A stretch of DNA of 8,631 nucleotides. Source: Clostridia bacterium (GTDB taxonomy: Bacteria; Bacillota_A; Clostridia; Oscillospirales; CAG-272). Made by a program: the position numbers and the translations under genes. The notes under the pieces were generated by a model. The model saw only the letters and a program-made list of their open reading frames with translations. It was not told where the DNA came from and did not search any database. The stretch spans positions 1 to 8,631 of the forward strand of contig JAGBRZ010000234.1 in assembly GCA_017632155.1 (NCBI GenBank), read 5' to 3'. Below are positions 1 to 6,535 of the stretch, in pieces; the stretch's first letter is position 1, and the number at the start of each line of letters is the position of its first letter.

Positions 1-348
1 AAGACCGGTATGCTCGATCTCGTTATCTACTCCTCCTTCGACCACGCTCAGCTCGAGCGTATGCTCGAAGTTAACCCCAAGGCATTCGTAGCTCCTCTCT
101 ACAGCTTCAATATGGTAAAGCCTTGGGACTACGCTGAGAACATCGGCGCGCTTGCTTCCCACCCCAAGTTCAACCAGCTCAAGCTCTACGAGAACTACGT
201 TGAGAAGTGCCACGAAAAGGGCATCCGCGTTCATCCCTGGACCGTTGACGATCCCGAGGTTGCAAAGTGGCTCGCAGACGTTGGCTGTGACGCTGTTATC
301 ACCAACAAGCCCGACCTCATGCGCGAGGTTTACGGCCTTACCGACTGA
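1..348 (+). CDS. Glycerophosphodiester phosphodiesterase, C-terminal part (5' end outside window)
   Basis: This is the last 115 codons of a gene that begins before the window; the reading frame is open from base 1 to the TGA at 346-348. The family (GDPD, a TIM-barrel fold) hydrolyses glycerophosphodiesters to glycerol-3-phosphate and an alcohol, usually in lipid and phosphate salvage. Seen directly: a strand followed by SSFDHAQLERM, which matches the late-barrel 'SF...L' motif, and near the end HPWTVDDPEVAKWLADVGCD followed by AVITNKPDLM. That run is the typical GDPD C-terminal signature, with the Trp of 'WTV' at bases 238-240 and a final 'D.vitd.Pd' strand. The catalytic His and Glu/Asp residues of the N-terminal barrel lie outside the window, so activity cannot be judged. 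Codons are strongly biased to C-ending forms and AAG/GTT, suggesting good expression. holA starts 8 bp later on the same strand. Whether the protein is cytoplasmic or secreted cannot be seen. Confidence 0.88.
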   Translation, partial: KTGMLDLVIYSSFDHAQLERMLEVNPKAFVAPLYSFNMVKPWDYAENIGALASHPKFNQLKLYENYVEKCHEKGIRVHPWTVDDPEVAKWLADVGCDAVITNKPDLMREVYGLTD

Positions 349-356
349 TTAACCAA

Positions 357-1379
357 ATGAAAGAAATCATCACCGAGGCGCAGTTCCGCCGAAATATCAA
401 AACGCCCGATGCGGCTTACATATTCTTCGGCGACGAGGATTACCTCAAGGGGAACGCGCTCTCGGTGGCGAAGAGCGAGCTTGTTGCTCCCGAAGCCGAG
501 ATGTTCGATTATATCCGCATCGAGCAGGCGGATTTTTCTCCCGAGAGTATATCCGCCGCGCTCGCCGCGCCCCCTATGTTCGGGGAATACAAGCTCGTGA
601 CGGCTTCGCTCGCCTTCACCGATCTTCGCGCCTCCGAGATATCCGCAATCTGCGAAATTCTCGGCTCGCTTGACGAGGGCTCGGGCAACGTGCTCATCAT
701 ATCGATCCCCTCGGGCGGCATCAACGCAGGAACGCCGAAAAGACTTTCGCCCGAGCTTAAAAAGCTTTGCGAGCTCGCGCAAGGCGTTCGATTCGATCGA
801 GTCCCTGCGGGAAAACTTGCGGGATGGTGTGCCCGCCATTTCAAGGAAAACGGAGTTGACGCCGATGCGCGCATCTGCGCCGTGACGGTCGACTTTTGCG
901 GAACCGATATGTATACTCTCGCCTCCGAGATCGACAAGATCTCGTATCTCGTCCTTGCGCGAGGACGAAAGGCGGTTATGGAGGAAGACATCCGCGAGGC
1001 GGCTTGCGCGACTGAGGAATTCGATTCCTTTGCGCTTGCAAACGCCATTCTTGCGCGAAATATTCCGACAGTACTTGCCGTTCTTGACAAAATGAAGGCG
1101 GAAAAAGCCGAGCCCGTCCGCATTATGGCGGAGCTGATCCGCGTTATCTGCGATATGAACACTATCCTCGCCTGCCAGACTGCGGGTATGAATCAGAACG
1201 ACATTGCCGCCGCAACGGGCATCAAGCCCTACCCGCTGGCAAAATATATCGCCGCAATGAAGAACATCGGCGCCGAAGCGCTCACAAAAACGCTCGACCT
1301 CTGCGTCGCCGCCGACGCGCAAACCAAAGGCTACGGCAAAGGCTATGTGCCGATTGAGCAACTTATTTGTTCGATATAA
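357..1379 (+). CDS. holA: DNA polymerase III, delta subunit
   Basis: The 340-residue product has the usual length for HolA. This subunit is part of the clamp-loader complex and opens the beta sliding clamp. The N-terminus YIFFGDEDYLKGNAL (residues 21-35) is the family's 'yllyGeEeyl' motif from the AAA+-like domain, which in delta lacks a true Walker A. 'DMYTLASEIDKISYLV' (184-199) and the following acidic/'EFDSFALANAI' stretch match the middle 'dl..l..EleKL' and 'i..D...ai' segments. The end (DAQTKGYGKG, then VPIEQLICSI) is the helical collar region with the typical 'D...K.G...lE.li' pattern. The ATG at 357 gives the expected N-terminus, but no Shine-Dalgarno sequence is visible before it. 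Translation may therefore be coupled to the upstream phosphodiesterase, whose stop is only 8 bp away. A long hairpin follows the stop. The identity is secure by motif pattern, though delta subunits are poorly conserved. Confidence 0.9.
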   Translation: MKEIITEAQFRRNIKTPDAAYIFFGDEDYLKGNALSVAKSELVAPEAEMFDYIRIEQADFSPESISAALAAPPMFGEYKLVTASLAFTDLRASEISAICEILGSLDEGSGNVLIISIPSGGINAGTPKRLSPELKKLCELAQGVRFDRVPAGKLAGWCARHFKENGVDADARICAVTVDFCGTDMYTLASEIDKISYLVLARGRKAVMEEDIREAACATEEFDSFALANAILARNIPTVLAVLDKMKAEKAEPVRIMAELIRVICDMNTILACQTAGMNQNDIAAATGIKPYPLAKYIAAMKNIGAEALTKTLDLCVAADAQTKGYGKGYVPIEQLICSI

Positions 1380-1384
1380 ACAAA

Positions 1385-1439
1385 TCTCCAATGGTAAAGC
1401 AGATAGCTTCTATCTGCTTTACCATTGGAGACTCTTTTT
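1385..1439. terminator. Long perfect hairpin, probable bidirectional terminator between convergent genes
   Basis: The arms at 1385-1405 and 1411-1431 are exact reverse complements (21 bp) around the 5-nt loop GCTTC. On the + strand the stem is followed within 3 nt by T5 (1435-1439), ending holA transcription. Those T residues overlap the stop codon of the minus-strand gene (1438-1440). On the minus strand the stem is followed by TTTGTTTATAT, a weaker U-rich tract, so it could also end that gene. The stem is longer than most intrinsic terminators. Confidence 0.8.
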
Positions 1440-3261
1440 ATTTACCCGAAAGTTCTTTTGATGTTAGATATCGCTCAATGGTTACTATATTGTGCTTTAA
1501 AGAATCGGCGGCATAATATTTGCTTGATTTTGTTGAAATATAAAAAGTAACGTCATAATATTTGTATTGTCCGCTTGCATCCATTACTCGATTCCAAGCG
1601 TGATACTGACCGTTATAGGCATAACCGATGCAAATCTCACTATTGATACCGAGCTGGCAAAGCATAATCTTGAACAATACAGGATAGGTATTGCAACTGC
1701 CTTTGCCTTTTTTCAGAGCCATAGTCGCATCCGACTGCGTGCCATCATATTTAATATTATTTGCCAAATAGTTGAAGCTTTGCTCGATAAGAAAAGTGTC
1801 ACTTCCCGCTTCAAAAAGAGAGAGTATCTCTAAGATACTATCCATCATAATAAGGCGCTCTGTTTCTGCTTTTCTCAAAACAGCCAGATCGACAAAAAGA
1901 TGCTGATGGTTTTCATCTTTAAGATAGAAGGTAGTACAATCAAGGGAGCTTTGGTATGATCCCATATAGAAGGCGAGTGCTGTTTCAGCTTCCGAAACGT
2001 CCCTCCAAGTGAGTTCAAATTCGCCGATATAGATCTCGTCATTATTCTTGGTATCATAGTAGTCATCAACACATTTAAGAACCGCATTGATAACTCTCAT
2101 TACCCTAGGGTTTACACCACTGAACATAGATACCGGTGTAATGGAATTCAAATCAACTGCTTTCTTCTTTTCAAGAACCTCTGTTTCAGTCTTTGAACAG
2201 TAAGAACACAGACGGTATTGCGAACCATTTGCCAACGTGGTGGGTTTTTCAGTAACTATCCACTTCGACCACGTATGATCTATAGCGAGAGAATAATTAT
2301 CTTTGTAGCTATCGCCACAATGACAAGTATGCGTTGTATATCCACCGGAAACACAGGTGGGCTTTTTTACTTTTGAGGTATAGATATGTCCCTTTGCATT
2401 GATACTTACGGTATATGTATCACCACAAGAGCAAGTATATATACGAGATCCATCAACAGTGCAGGTTGCGGGATAAGTTTTAATTTGATAAGCGTGGTTG
2501 AGTTTCGACAAGCTTTCCGTATACGTATCTCCGCAATCACAAGTATAGCTGATATGACCTTCATTTGTGCACGTAGGCTCAATACGATCACTTTCAACAT
2601 ACGAATGATTCAATTTTTCCGCATATACCTCTGTATAACTTTCTCCGCAAATACATTTGTAGAGTTTATAGCCCTCGGTTGTACAAGTAGGAAGAATTGC
2701 TTCCTCCACATATTCGTGTGCAAGTTTTTCGATGATCTCCGTATAACTATCACCGCAAGCACAAATATAATCCGTACGCCCCTCCTCGGTGCATGTAGCA
2801 GTAATTGTAGTTGAGGTATATTCGTGAGGAAGTTTTTCTATACTCTCTGTATATGACTCGTTACATATGCAAAAATATTCGACAAAACCCTCCGTTGTGC
2901 ACGTGGGCATAATTCTTAGGTTTTCTATATAATTATGCTCTGTTTTATCGGCGGTCTTTTCCGAATACGAATTGCCGCATTCGCATTCATACACATTATA
3001 ACCCATATGCTGACACGTGGGCTCAACTATAGTTATCTCGAAAAAGCACTTGTGAATTTCGGTTGTCTCAGGTATGTCTATCTGCACCGCCTGTAAAGCT
3101 TCCGTTTCTTTACTCGTATTGCTTGATGTTTCATCCATAAATTGAATTGCTTCATCTAAAAACTGATTTCGAGCCAGAATAATAGATATTATCATCACAA
3201 GACCAATCGAGGCTACAACCGTCAATAAAATTGCAATAATAAATTTTGTTCGAACTTCCAT
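1438..3261 (-). CDS. Membrane-anchored Cys/His-repeat protein with C-terminal transglutaminase-like domain
   Basis: The 607-residue product is probably anchored outside the cell. Residues 7-30 form one hydrophobic helix after R4/K6, with no clear cleavage site, so it reads as a signal anchor. A Ser/Thr/Glu-rich linker (about 40-70) follows. Residues 72-366 hold seven full tandem repeats of 36-38 residues plus one degenerate copy. Each has a (P/A)TC start, a Cys-x-Cys-Gly/Asn core about 10 residues later, an (S/T)Y(T/S) motif and a later His. Residues 460-600 resemble the transglutaminase-like superfamily: C523 in GKGSCNTYPVLF, H554 in YHAWNRV and D570 in YYDVTFY fit the Cys-His-Asp triad, with a preceding helix (NYLANNIKYD) typical of the fold. 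Related cysteine-rich repeats are common in large surface proteins of gut Clostridia. The substrate is unknown; cell-wall protein crosslinking or proteolysis are both possible. The ATG at 3261 has an AGGAGGAG ribosome site 4 nt upstream. Coding DNA is visibly more AT-rich than holA. Confidence 0.82.
   Translation of the reverse strand: MEVRTKFIIAILLTVVASIGLVMIISIILARNQFLDEAIQFMDETSSNTSKETEALQAVQIDIPETTEIHKCFFEITIVEPTCQHMGYNVYECECGNSYSEKTADKTEHNYIENLRIMPTCTTEGFVEYFCICNESYTESIEKLPHEYTSTTITATCTEEGRTDYICACGDSYTEIIEKLAHEYVEEAILPTCTTEGYKLYKCICGESYTEVYAEKLNHSYVESDRIEPTCTNEGHISYTCDCGDTYTESLSKLNHAYQIKTYPATCTVDGSRIYTCSCGDTYTVSINAKGHIYTSKVKKPTCVSGGYTTHTCHCGDSYKDNYSLAIDHTWSKWIVTEKPTTLANGSQYRLCSYCSKTETEVLEKKKAVDLNSITPVSMFSGVNPRVMRVINAVLKCVDDYYDTKNNDEIYIGEFELTWRDVSEAETALAFYMGSYQSSLDCTTFYLKDENHQHLFVDLAVLRKAETERLIMMDSILEILSLFEAGSDTFLIEQSFNYLANNIKYDGTQSDATMALKKGKGSCNTYPVLFKIMLCQLGINSEICIGYAYNGQYHAWNRVMDASGQYKYYDVTFYISTKSSKYYAADSLKHNIVTIERYLTSKELSGK
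1552..1882 (-). other. Transglutaminase-like domain region within the repeat protein
   Basis: This segment encodes about residues 460-570. The putative nucleophile C523 sits at the start of a helix after a Gly-Lys-Gly-Ser turn, as in transglutaminase-like peptidases. H554 and D570 follow on what would be adjacent strands at family-like spacing (31 and 16 residues). All three triad residues are present, so the domain could be active rather than degenerate. Function is inferred from the motif only. Confidence 0.7.
2164..3048 (-). repeat. Protein-level tandem repeats, about 36-38 residues each (7 full + 1 degenerate)
   Basis: The first Cys of each unit is at residue 83, 121, 157, 193, 231, 267 and 303, giving steps of 38, 36, 36, 38, 36 and 36. 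The Cys-x-Cys pairs are at 93/95, 131/133, 167/169, 203/205, 241/243, 277/279 and 313/315. A His follows each at 109, 146, 182, 219, 256, 292 and 329. The eighth unit (about 340-366) has Thr in place of the first Cys and CSYC (Cys-x-x-Cys) in place of Cys-x-Cys. Three Cys and one His per unit could bind metal or form disulfides. The DNA copies are diverged, so this is an old duplication rather than a recent slippage product. Confidence 0.85.
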
Positions 3262-3265
3262 TTGT

Positions 3266-3292
3266 CTCCTCCTATCAAAATCTACTGATAGG
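3266..3292 (-). promoter_or_regulatory. Ribosome site of the repeat protein with an adjoining 7-bp hairpin
   Basis: The Shine-Dalgarno sequence AGGAGGAG (3266-3273 on the minus strand) lies 4 nt before the ATG. Immediately upstream, CCTATCA (3271-3277 on +) and TGATAGG (3286-3292) are reverse complements around an 8-nt loop. In the mRNA the last bases of the hairpin overlap the start of the Shine-Dalgarno sequence, so folding could partly mask it. The hairpin is short and its effect is uncertain. Confidence 0.45.
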
Positions 3293-3353
3293 TTTTTAAC
3301 TACTTTGGACTTTCACAGCCTAGATTCTTAGTCTTAAAAAATCGACACTTTGC

Positions 3354-3381
3354 ATTATATATTATATATCAATATTATCAA
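3354..3381 (-). promoter_or_regulatory. Candidate promoter of the repeat/transglutaminase gene
   Basis: Read on the minus strand there is TTGATA (3376-3381), a 16-bp AT-rich spacer, then a perfect TATAAT (3354-3359). This would start transcription near 3347 and give a leader of about 85 nt. The surrounding DNA is very AT-rich, so alternative -10 matches overlap it. Confidence 0.5.
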
Positions 3382-3418
3382 CCTAATTTCAAGCCTACTT
3401 CAACTTTGGTTGATAATA
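3373..3418. repeat. 11-bp perfect inverted repeat overlapping the promoter -35 (possible operator)
   Basis: TATTATCAACC at 3373-3383 is the exact reverse complement of GGTTGATAATA at 3408-3418, with a 24-nt gap. The left arm contains the candidate -35 box of the minus-strand gene. The size and spacing would suit two half-sites for a dimeric regulator, but no regulator is known. Confidence 0.45.
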
Positions 3419-3516
3419 GTACATAAATAAAATGAGTTTTCAAATACCTTTAAAAAGGTCAAAACTTCCGACACTGTTTATTCATCAATCTTCACCTCTT
3501 TCTCTGTTTATTTAAT

Positions 3517-3546
3517 AAAAACCGACACAAAAAATGTGTCGGTTTT
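3517..3546 (-). terminator. Intrinsic terminator of the PHP-domain gene
   Basis: Perfect 12-bp arms at 3518-3529 and 3535-3546 surround a 5-nt loop. On the minus strand the stem is followed by the end of a T5 run and then ATTAAATAAAC. It begins 4 bp after the stop codon of the phosphoesterase gene. The opposite strand has only a short T run, so it acts mainly on the minus strand. Confidence 0.85.
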
Positions 3547-3550
3547 ACAA

Positions 3551-4579
3551 TTAATTCAATTCATCAAGAAAATACGCTCTTGTGTTCGCGTAGTTACCGT
3601 TTGCGTCCTTGACTGTGAGGCGGAAATAGTAATCACTTTCCTTGACCTCGAAGGATGCCTCGGTGATCGGCTTTCCGTCCTTGATCTCGGGCGTGCGGGC
3701 ACGGCGGCGTCCGGCAGTATAAAGGTGGATAGCAGCGGCATCCGAGCACTTGATATATACTCTGCCGTCCTCAAAATAGAGCTCCGTGATTTCGGGGCCC
3801 GAGGAAGCATAGGTGTCGCCGTTTTCGATGGCATTCAGGATATTTTCGTGCGTAAGCGACTCTGCCTTGACCATTGTCCAAGCCTTGAAAAAGTGGATGC
3901 GGTCGTGGTTATCGTCGCCGCCAACGCAGGAAATACGCTTGCCGAGGCGAAGCATCTGGTCATAGACATAGGGCGTGTAGTCCATATCCGAGCCGCGATT
4001 GGAGGCGCCGTTGTTGATCTCGAGCATATTGAGGTTTTCAAGCTTAGAGTAGGTTTCATAAGTATTCATCGACCAGTTAGGATGGTTGTAGCAAACAAGG
4101 AAGCCGTTGTCGCGCGCGGTCTTGATGATCTCGTTGATGCACTCGATGCTCCAAACTTTCTGATAATCGGGCTCGCCGACATAGTCCATCTCGCCGAGAA
4201 GGTCCTTCTGCTTTTGTCCGATATATTTTGGGTTGAAGCAGATCTGCTTTACGTTGTGGGGATCCTTGGCGTAGAGGTTGAGGTGCATCTGCTCGACGTC
4301 CGCGAAGCAGGTGGGCTTTCCCTCATAGAACGAGTGCGCGGGATTTGCGTTGTTTCCGAGCGCGTATTCGTATGACGTCAGCGCGAGGAATTCTTCGTCA
4401 TCAAGACAAGTTAGGTCAAAAAGTGCCTCGTGCTCGGTGTAGGCGATGGCGGAATAACCCTGTGCCTTGTATATTTCCTTCAACTCCTCGGGGGACTGTA
4501 CGCCATCCGAGTAATTTGTGTGGCTGTGCATATTAACCTTGTAAAAATTCCCGCTTTCGGGCAAAAGATACTTTCTCAT
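3551..4579 (-). CDS. PHP-domain metal-dependent phosphoesterase
   Basis: The 342-residue product is cytoplasmic by appearance (no signal peptide or membrane helix). PHP enzymes use a two- or three-metal centre to hydrolyse phosphoesters. Motif I is MHSHTNYSDG (H18, H20, D25), followed by SPEEL and GYSAIAYTEHE (motif II, H50). E71 in LTSYEY, H166 in CYNHPNWS, and D223/H225 in GGDDNHD supply the remaining likely metal ligands, so the active site looks intact. Residues 255-342 form a strand-rich tail starting ENGDTYASSGPEITEL, as in PHP proteins related to TrpH/YciV-like or CehA/McbA-type enzymes, where a small beta domain follows the barrel. The substrate cannot be named. The ATG at 4579 has AAGGAG 7 nt upstream, and a clear promoter and terminator bracket the gene, so it is probably monocistronic. 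The neighbours do not indicate a pathway. Confidence 0.88.
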   Translation of the reverse strand: MRKYLLPESGNFYKVNMHSHTNYSDGVQSPEELKEIYKAQGYSAIAYTEHEALFDLTCLDDEEFLALTSYEYALGNNANPAHSFYEGKPTCFADVEQMHLNLYAKDPHNVKQICFNPKYIGQKQKDLLGEMDYVGEPDYQKVWSIECINEIIKTARDNGFLVCYNHPNWSMNTYETYSKLENLNMLEINNGASNRGSDMDYTPYVYDQMLRLGKRISCVGGDDNHDRIHFFKAWTMVKAESLTHENILNAIENGDTYASSGPEITELYFEDGRVYIKCSDAAAIHLYTAGRRRARTPEIKDGKPITEASFEVKESDYYFRLTVKDANGNYANTRAYFLDELN

Positions 4580-4606
4580 AGTGATTCTCCTTCAAGGGTT
4601 TTTATA

Positions 4607-4635
4607 ATTTTACCACTTAAAAATGAGAAAGTCAA
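4607..4635 (-). promoter_or_regulatory. Promoter of the PHP phosphoesterase gene
   Basis: Minus-strand TTGACT (4630-4635), a 17-bp spacer and TAAAAT (4607-4612) form a good vegetative-sigma promoter. The predicted start near 4600 leaves a leader of about 20 nt with the AAGGAG ribosome site. The -35 lies just downstream of the preceding gene's terminator, so the gene is insulated from read-through. Confidence 0.7.
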
Positions 4636-4644
4636 TAGATTACT

Positions 4645-4676
4645 GAAAAAAGCAGGCTCCAAAGAGCCTGCTTTTT
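4645..4676 (-). terminator. Intrinsic terminator of the zinc-ribbon/propeller gene
   Basis: Perfect 13-bp arms at 4647-4659 and 4664-4676 (core GCAGGCTC/GAGCCTGC) enclose a 4-nt loop. On the minus strand the stem ends in a T6 run. It lies about 8 bp after the stop codon. T residues also follow on the other strand, but no + strand gene leads into it. Confidence 0.9.
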
Positions 4677-4684
4677 GATATTGA

Positions 4685-6358
4685 TCAGTCGTTTTCAAGA
4701 ATCTTTTTGGGCTTCGACTTGCCGCGTGCGGAGTACATTGTATCCTCATCGGCAATATATATGTAACCGCTGAGACTTGCACATTCAGCGTCTTCCATAA
4801 GAGCCTTGCCCTTCGACTTACCCTTTGTTACACAAAGGGCGTCATCGCAATAGTAATAAACATAGTCATCGTTCGAGATTACAAGCTGTCTTGCAACGTC
4901 ATCGTTCTCTATGGTCTTTGCCTTGCCGCCCTTCTTGCCGTTTACAACGAAGAGTTCAGCGTCGGAAACGTAGTAGAGATACTTGCGGTCGGAGGTAACA
5001 ACGTAAGACTCAACATCCTCGGCAATTTCCTTTGCCTTGCCCTTTGCATTCTCGCCCTTGGCGATCTCAAGGCACATCAGGGTTTCATCATCCATGTAGT
5101 AAAGAAATTCCGCACTGTCATCAAGAGTGAATTTTGAGGAGTCTGCATTTACAAGCTTAATGTTCTTAGATTCCTTCTTTGCAACGAAATAAGCGGTGCT
5201 GCCCGAGGAATAAACGTGTCCGTAAAGAGAATCGATCGGATAGATAACAGCAGAGGAGCTGGCTGAATAAGCGGCTGTATATCTGGGAAGAATAAGCGAA
5301 ACTTCCGCGTTTGCTACCTTCTTTGCTTCCTTACCCTTAACTGAGATATAAGATTTGTCATCATCAAAGAACATAATCTCAGTACCGTCAAGATTTAGTG
5401 CAAAGCGGCTTGAGCAAGAATCGATCTTCTCACGCTTACCGTTCTTATTATAAACAAAAAGCTTTACGGAAAGATCCTCATCAATCACGGTTGCGTAAAT
5501 ATACTTACCGCCGTTCGACATTCCGATTACCTTACCGTCGCATCCCGATACTTTTTCTGACTTCTTACCGTTGAAGTAATAAAGATCTGTTTCAAGCCCT
5601 TCGGTTACTGTGTAGGCAACACTTTTACCATCAGGAGAGATGACGTAAGAGCCGAGGATGGCGCCATCGGTAATATCGATCTCATTCTTGAAAATCTCGA
5701 CAGACTTGCCGCCAACCTTGGCATAGTAATATGTAGTTTCAAGTCCGTCAACAACGGTGTAAACAACCGAGTCACCGTAAAGTGAGAGAGTATAGTTTTT
5801 AACATCCTCAGCAAACGCCTTTGCCTTCCTGCCTTTGATCTGATAGAGAGTGTCATCGTACTCAAAAACGATCACTTCGCCATCGATCGAGGTTTCAAAG
5901 TCCGAAACGCCCTCTGCATCAGTCTTGATCTTGATTGCTTTGCCTTCGCTAAACAGATAAATCTCATCGTCGCTGTTATAGTCCATCTGAATCTCGTTTG
6001 TAGCAAGGAATCCGTTGCCATCGGGAATTATAGCTGAAATTACGGCAACGGTGATGACAAGTCCAAGGAGGACAAGAACCCCTGCATATGCATAGTTTTT
6101 CTTGTTGCCGAGAACTTCGCCCACTTTGCTGTCAGCTTTCTTAAGCGTGGGCTTTACCTTCTCAACAAGGGTTGCCCACATAGACTTGGCTTTGTTAACG
6201 ATCTTGCCTTCGGTATCTTTCTTTTCTGCGACAGATTCTGTTGCGGGAGCAGTTTCCTGTACGGGGGTAGAATCAGAGTTTTCTTCAACGCTCTGACCGC
6301 ACGACGGACAGACCTTTGCGCCGTCTTCCATCTCGGCGCCGCATTTGGTACATAACAT
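4685..6358 (-). CDS. Zinc-ribbon, single-pass membrane protein with extracytoplasmic propeller-like repeats
   Basis: The 557-residue product has three parts. Residues 3-20 form a zinc ribbon (C3-x2-C6 and C17-x2-C20, as in MLCTKCGAEM...VCPSCG) of the type found at the N-terminus of many Firmicute membrane proteins. A Thr/Glu/Lys linker leads to one hydrophobic helix at about 90-111. From about 120 to the end there are repeated strands with Tyr-rich motifs such as EFLYYMDDETL, KYLYYVSDAEL and YVYYYCDDAL. Each is followed by a Gly-Lys-rich hairpin (NGKKGGKAK, KGKSKGKAL), with roughly nine or ten units of about 40-50 residues. The pattern resembles DUF5050/WD40-like beta-propellers, which suggests a binding or sensing domain outside the cell with the zinc ribbon inside. 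No catalytic motif is visible and the ligand is unknown. The ATG at 6358 has AAAGGAG upstream. It has its own promoter and terminator and is divergent from the HTH-MgtC operon. Confidence 0.78.
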   Translation of the reverse strand: MLCTKCGAEMEDGAKVCPSCGQSVEENSDSTPVQETAPATESVAEKKDTEGKIVNKAKSMWATLVEKVKPTLKKADSKVGEVLGNKKNYAYAGVLVLLGLVITVAVISAIIPDGNGFLATNEIQMDYNSDDEIYLFSEGKAIKIKTDAEGVSDFETSIDGEVIVFEYDDTLYQIKGRKAKAFAEDVKNYTLSLYGDSVVYTVVDGLETTYYYAKVGGKSVEIFKNEIDITDGAILGSYVISPDGKSVAYTVTEGLETDLYYFNGKKSEKVSGCDGKVIGMSNGGKYIYATVIDEDLSVKLFVYNKNGKREKIDSCSSRFALNLDGTEIMFFDDDKSYISVKGKEAKKVANAEVSLILPRYTAAYSASSSAVIYPIDSLYGHVYSSGSTAYFVAKKESKNIKLVNADSSKFTLDDSAEFLYYMDDETLMCLEIAKGENAKGKAKEIAEDVESYVVTSDRKYLYYVSDAELFVVNGKKGGKAKTIENDDVARQLVISNDDYVYYYCDDALCVTKGKSKGKALMEDAECASLSGYIYIADEDTMYSARGKSKPKKILEND

Positions 6359-6405
6359 AATTATTCTCCTTTTATTATAATTGGATTACATAAATATCCA
6401 AATTA

Positions 6406-6434
6406 ATTTTATCATAAAATCTTCCATTTGTCAA
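6406..6434 (-). promoter_or_regulatory. Promoter of the zinc-ribbon/propeller gene
   Basis: A consensus TTGACA (6429-6434 on the minus strand), a 17-bp spacer and TAAAAT (6406-6411) predict a start near 6399 and a leader of about 40 nt before the AAAGGAG ribosome site and ATG. This is one of the best promoter matches in the window. Confidence 0.75.
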
Positions 6435-6506
6435 GCCAATATAGAGAAAAAGCTGTCAAAACAACATATGTAAACCGCCGGTTGCTAAATTTTCAAGTAG
6501 GGTTGG

Positions 6507-6535
6507 TAGACTTTACATCGAAAAAGTGTTATAAT
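6507..6535 (+). promoter_or_regulatory. Promoter of the HTH-MgtC operon (extended -10)
   Basis: TGTTATAAT (6527-6535) is an extended -10 with a perfect TATAAT at 6530-6535. A 17-bp spacer separates it from TAGACT (6507-6512), which matches the -35 consensus at four of six positions. The start would fall near 6542. GGAGG precedes the ATG at 6568. A weak -35 with an extended -10 is compatible with regulation. Confidence 0.65.

Noticed and set aside
330..1391. 353-codon open frame on the minus strand opposite holA
   Set aside because: It mirrors holA almost end to end, has no recognisable domain and reads as a by-product of GC-rich codon use; holA on + has clear motifs.
2386..2814. 142-codon + frame opposite the Cys-rich repeats
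   Set aside because: Its apparent periodicity is imposed by the repeats on the other strand; no ribosome site or family match.
3446..3462. ACCTTT/AAAGGT palindrome upstream of the repeat gene
   Set aside because: Only 6-bp arms with a 2-nt centre, too short for a hairpin and with no other support.
3536..4375. 279-codon open frame on + opposite the PHP gene
   Set aside because: It starts inside the terminator hairpin and lies antisense to intact PHP motifs; the Val/Leu/Ala-rich product is typical of a shadow frame.
6373..6378. TATAAT on the minus strand close to the zinc-ribbon gene start as its -10
   Set aside because: It would place the transcription start inside the ribosome site; the TTGACA/TAAAAT pair upstream is better placed.
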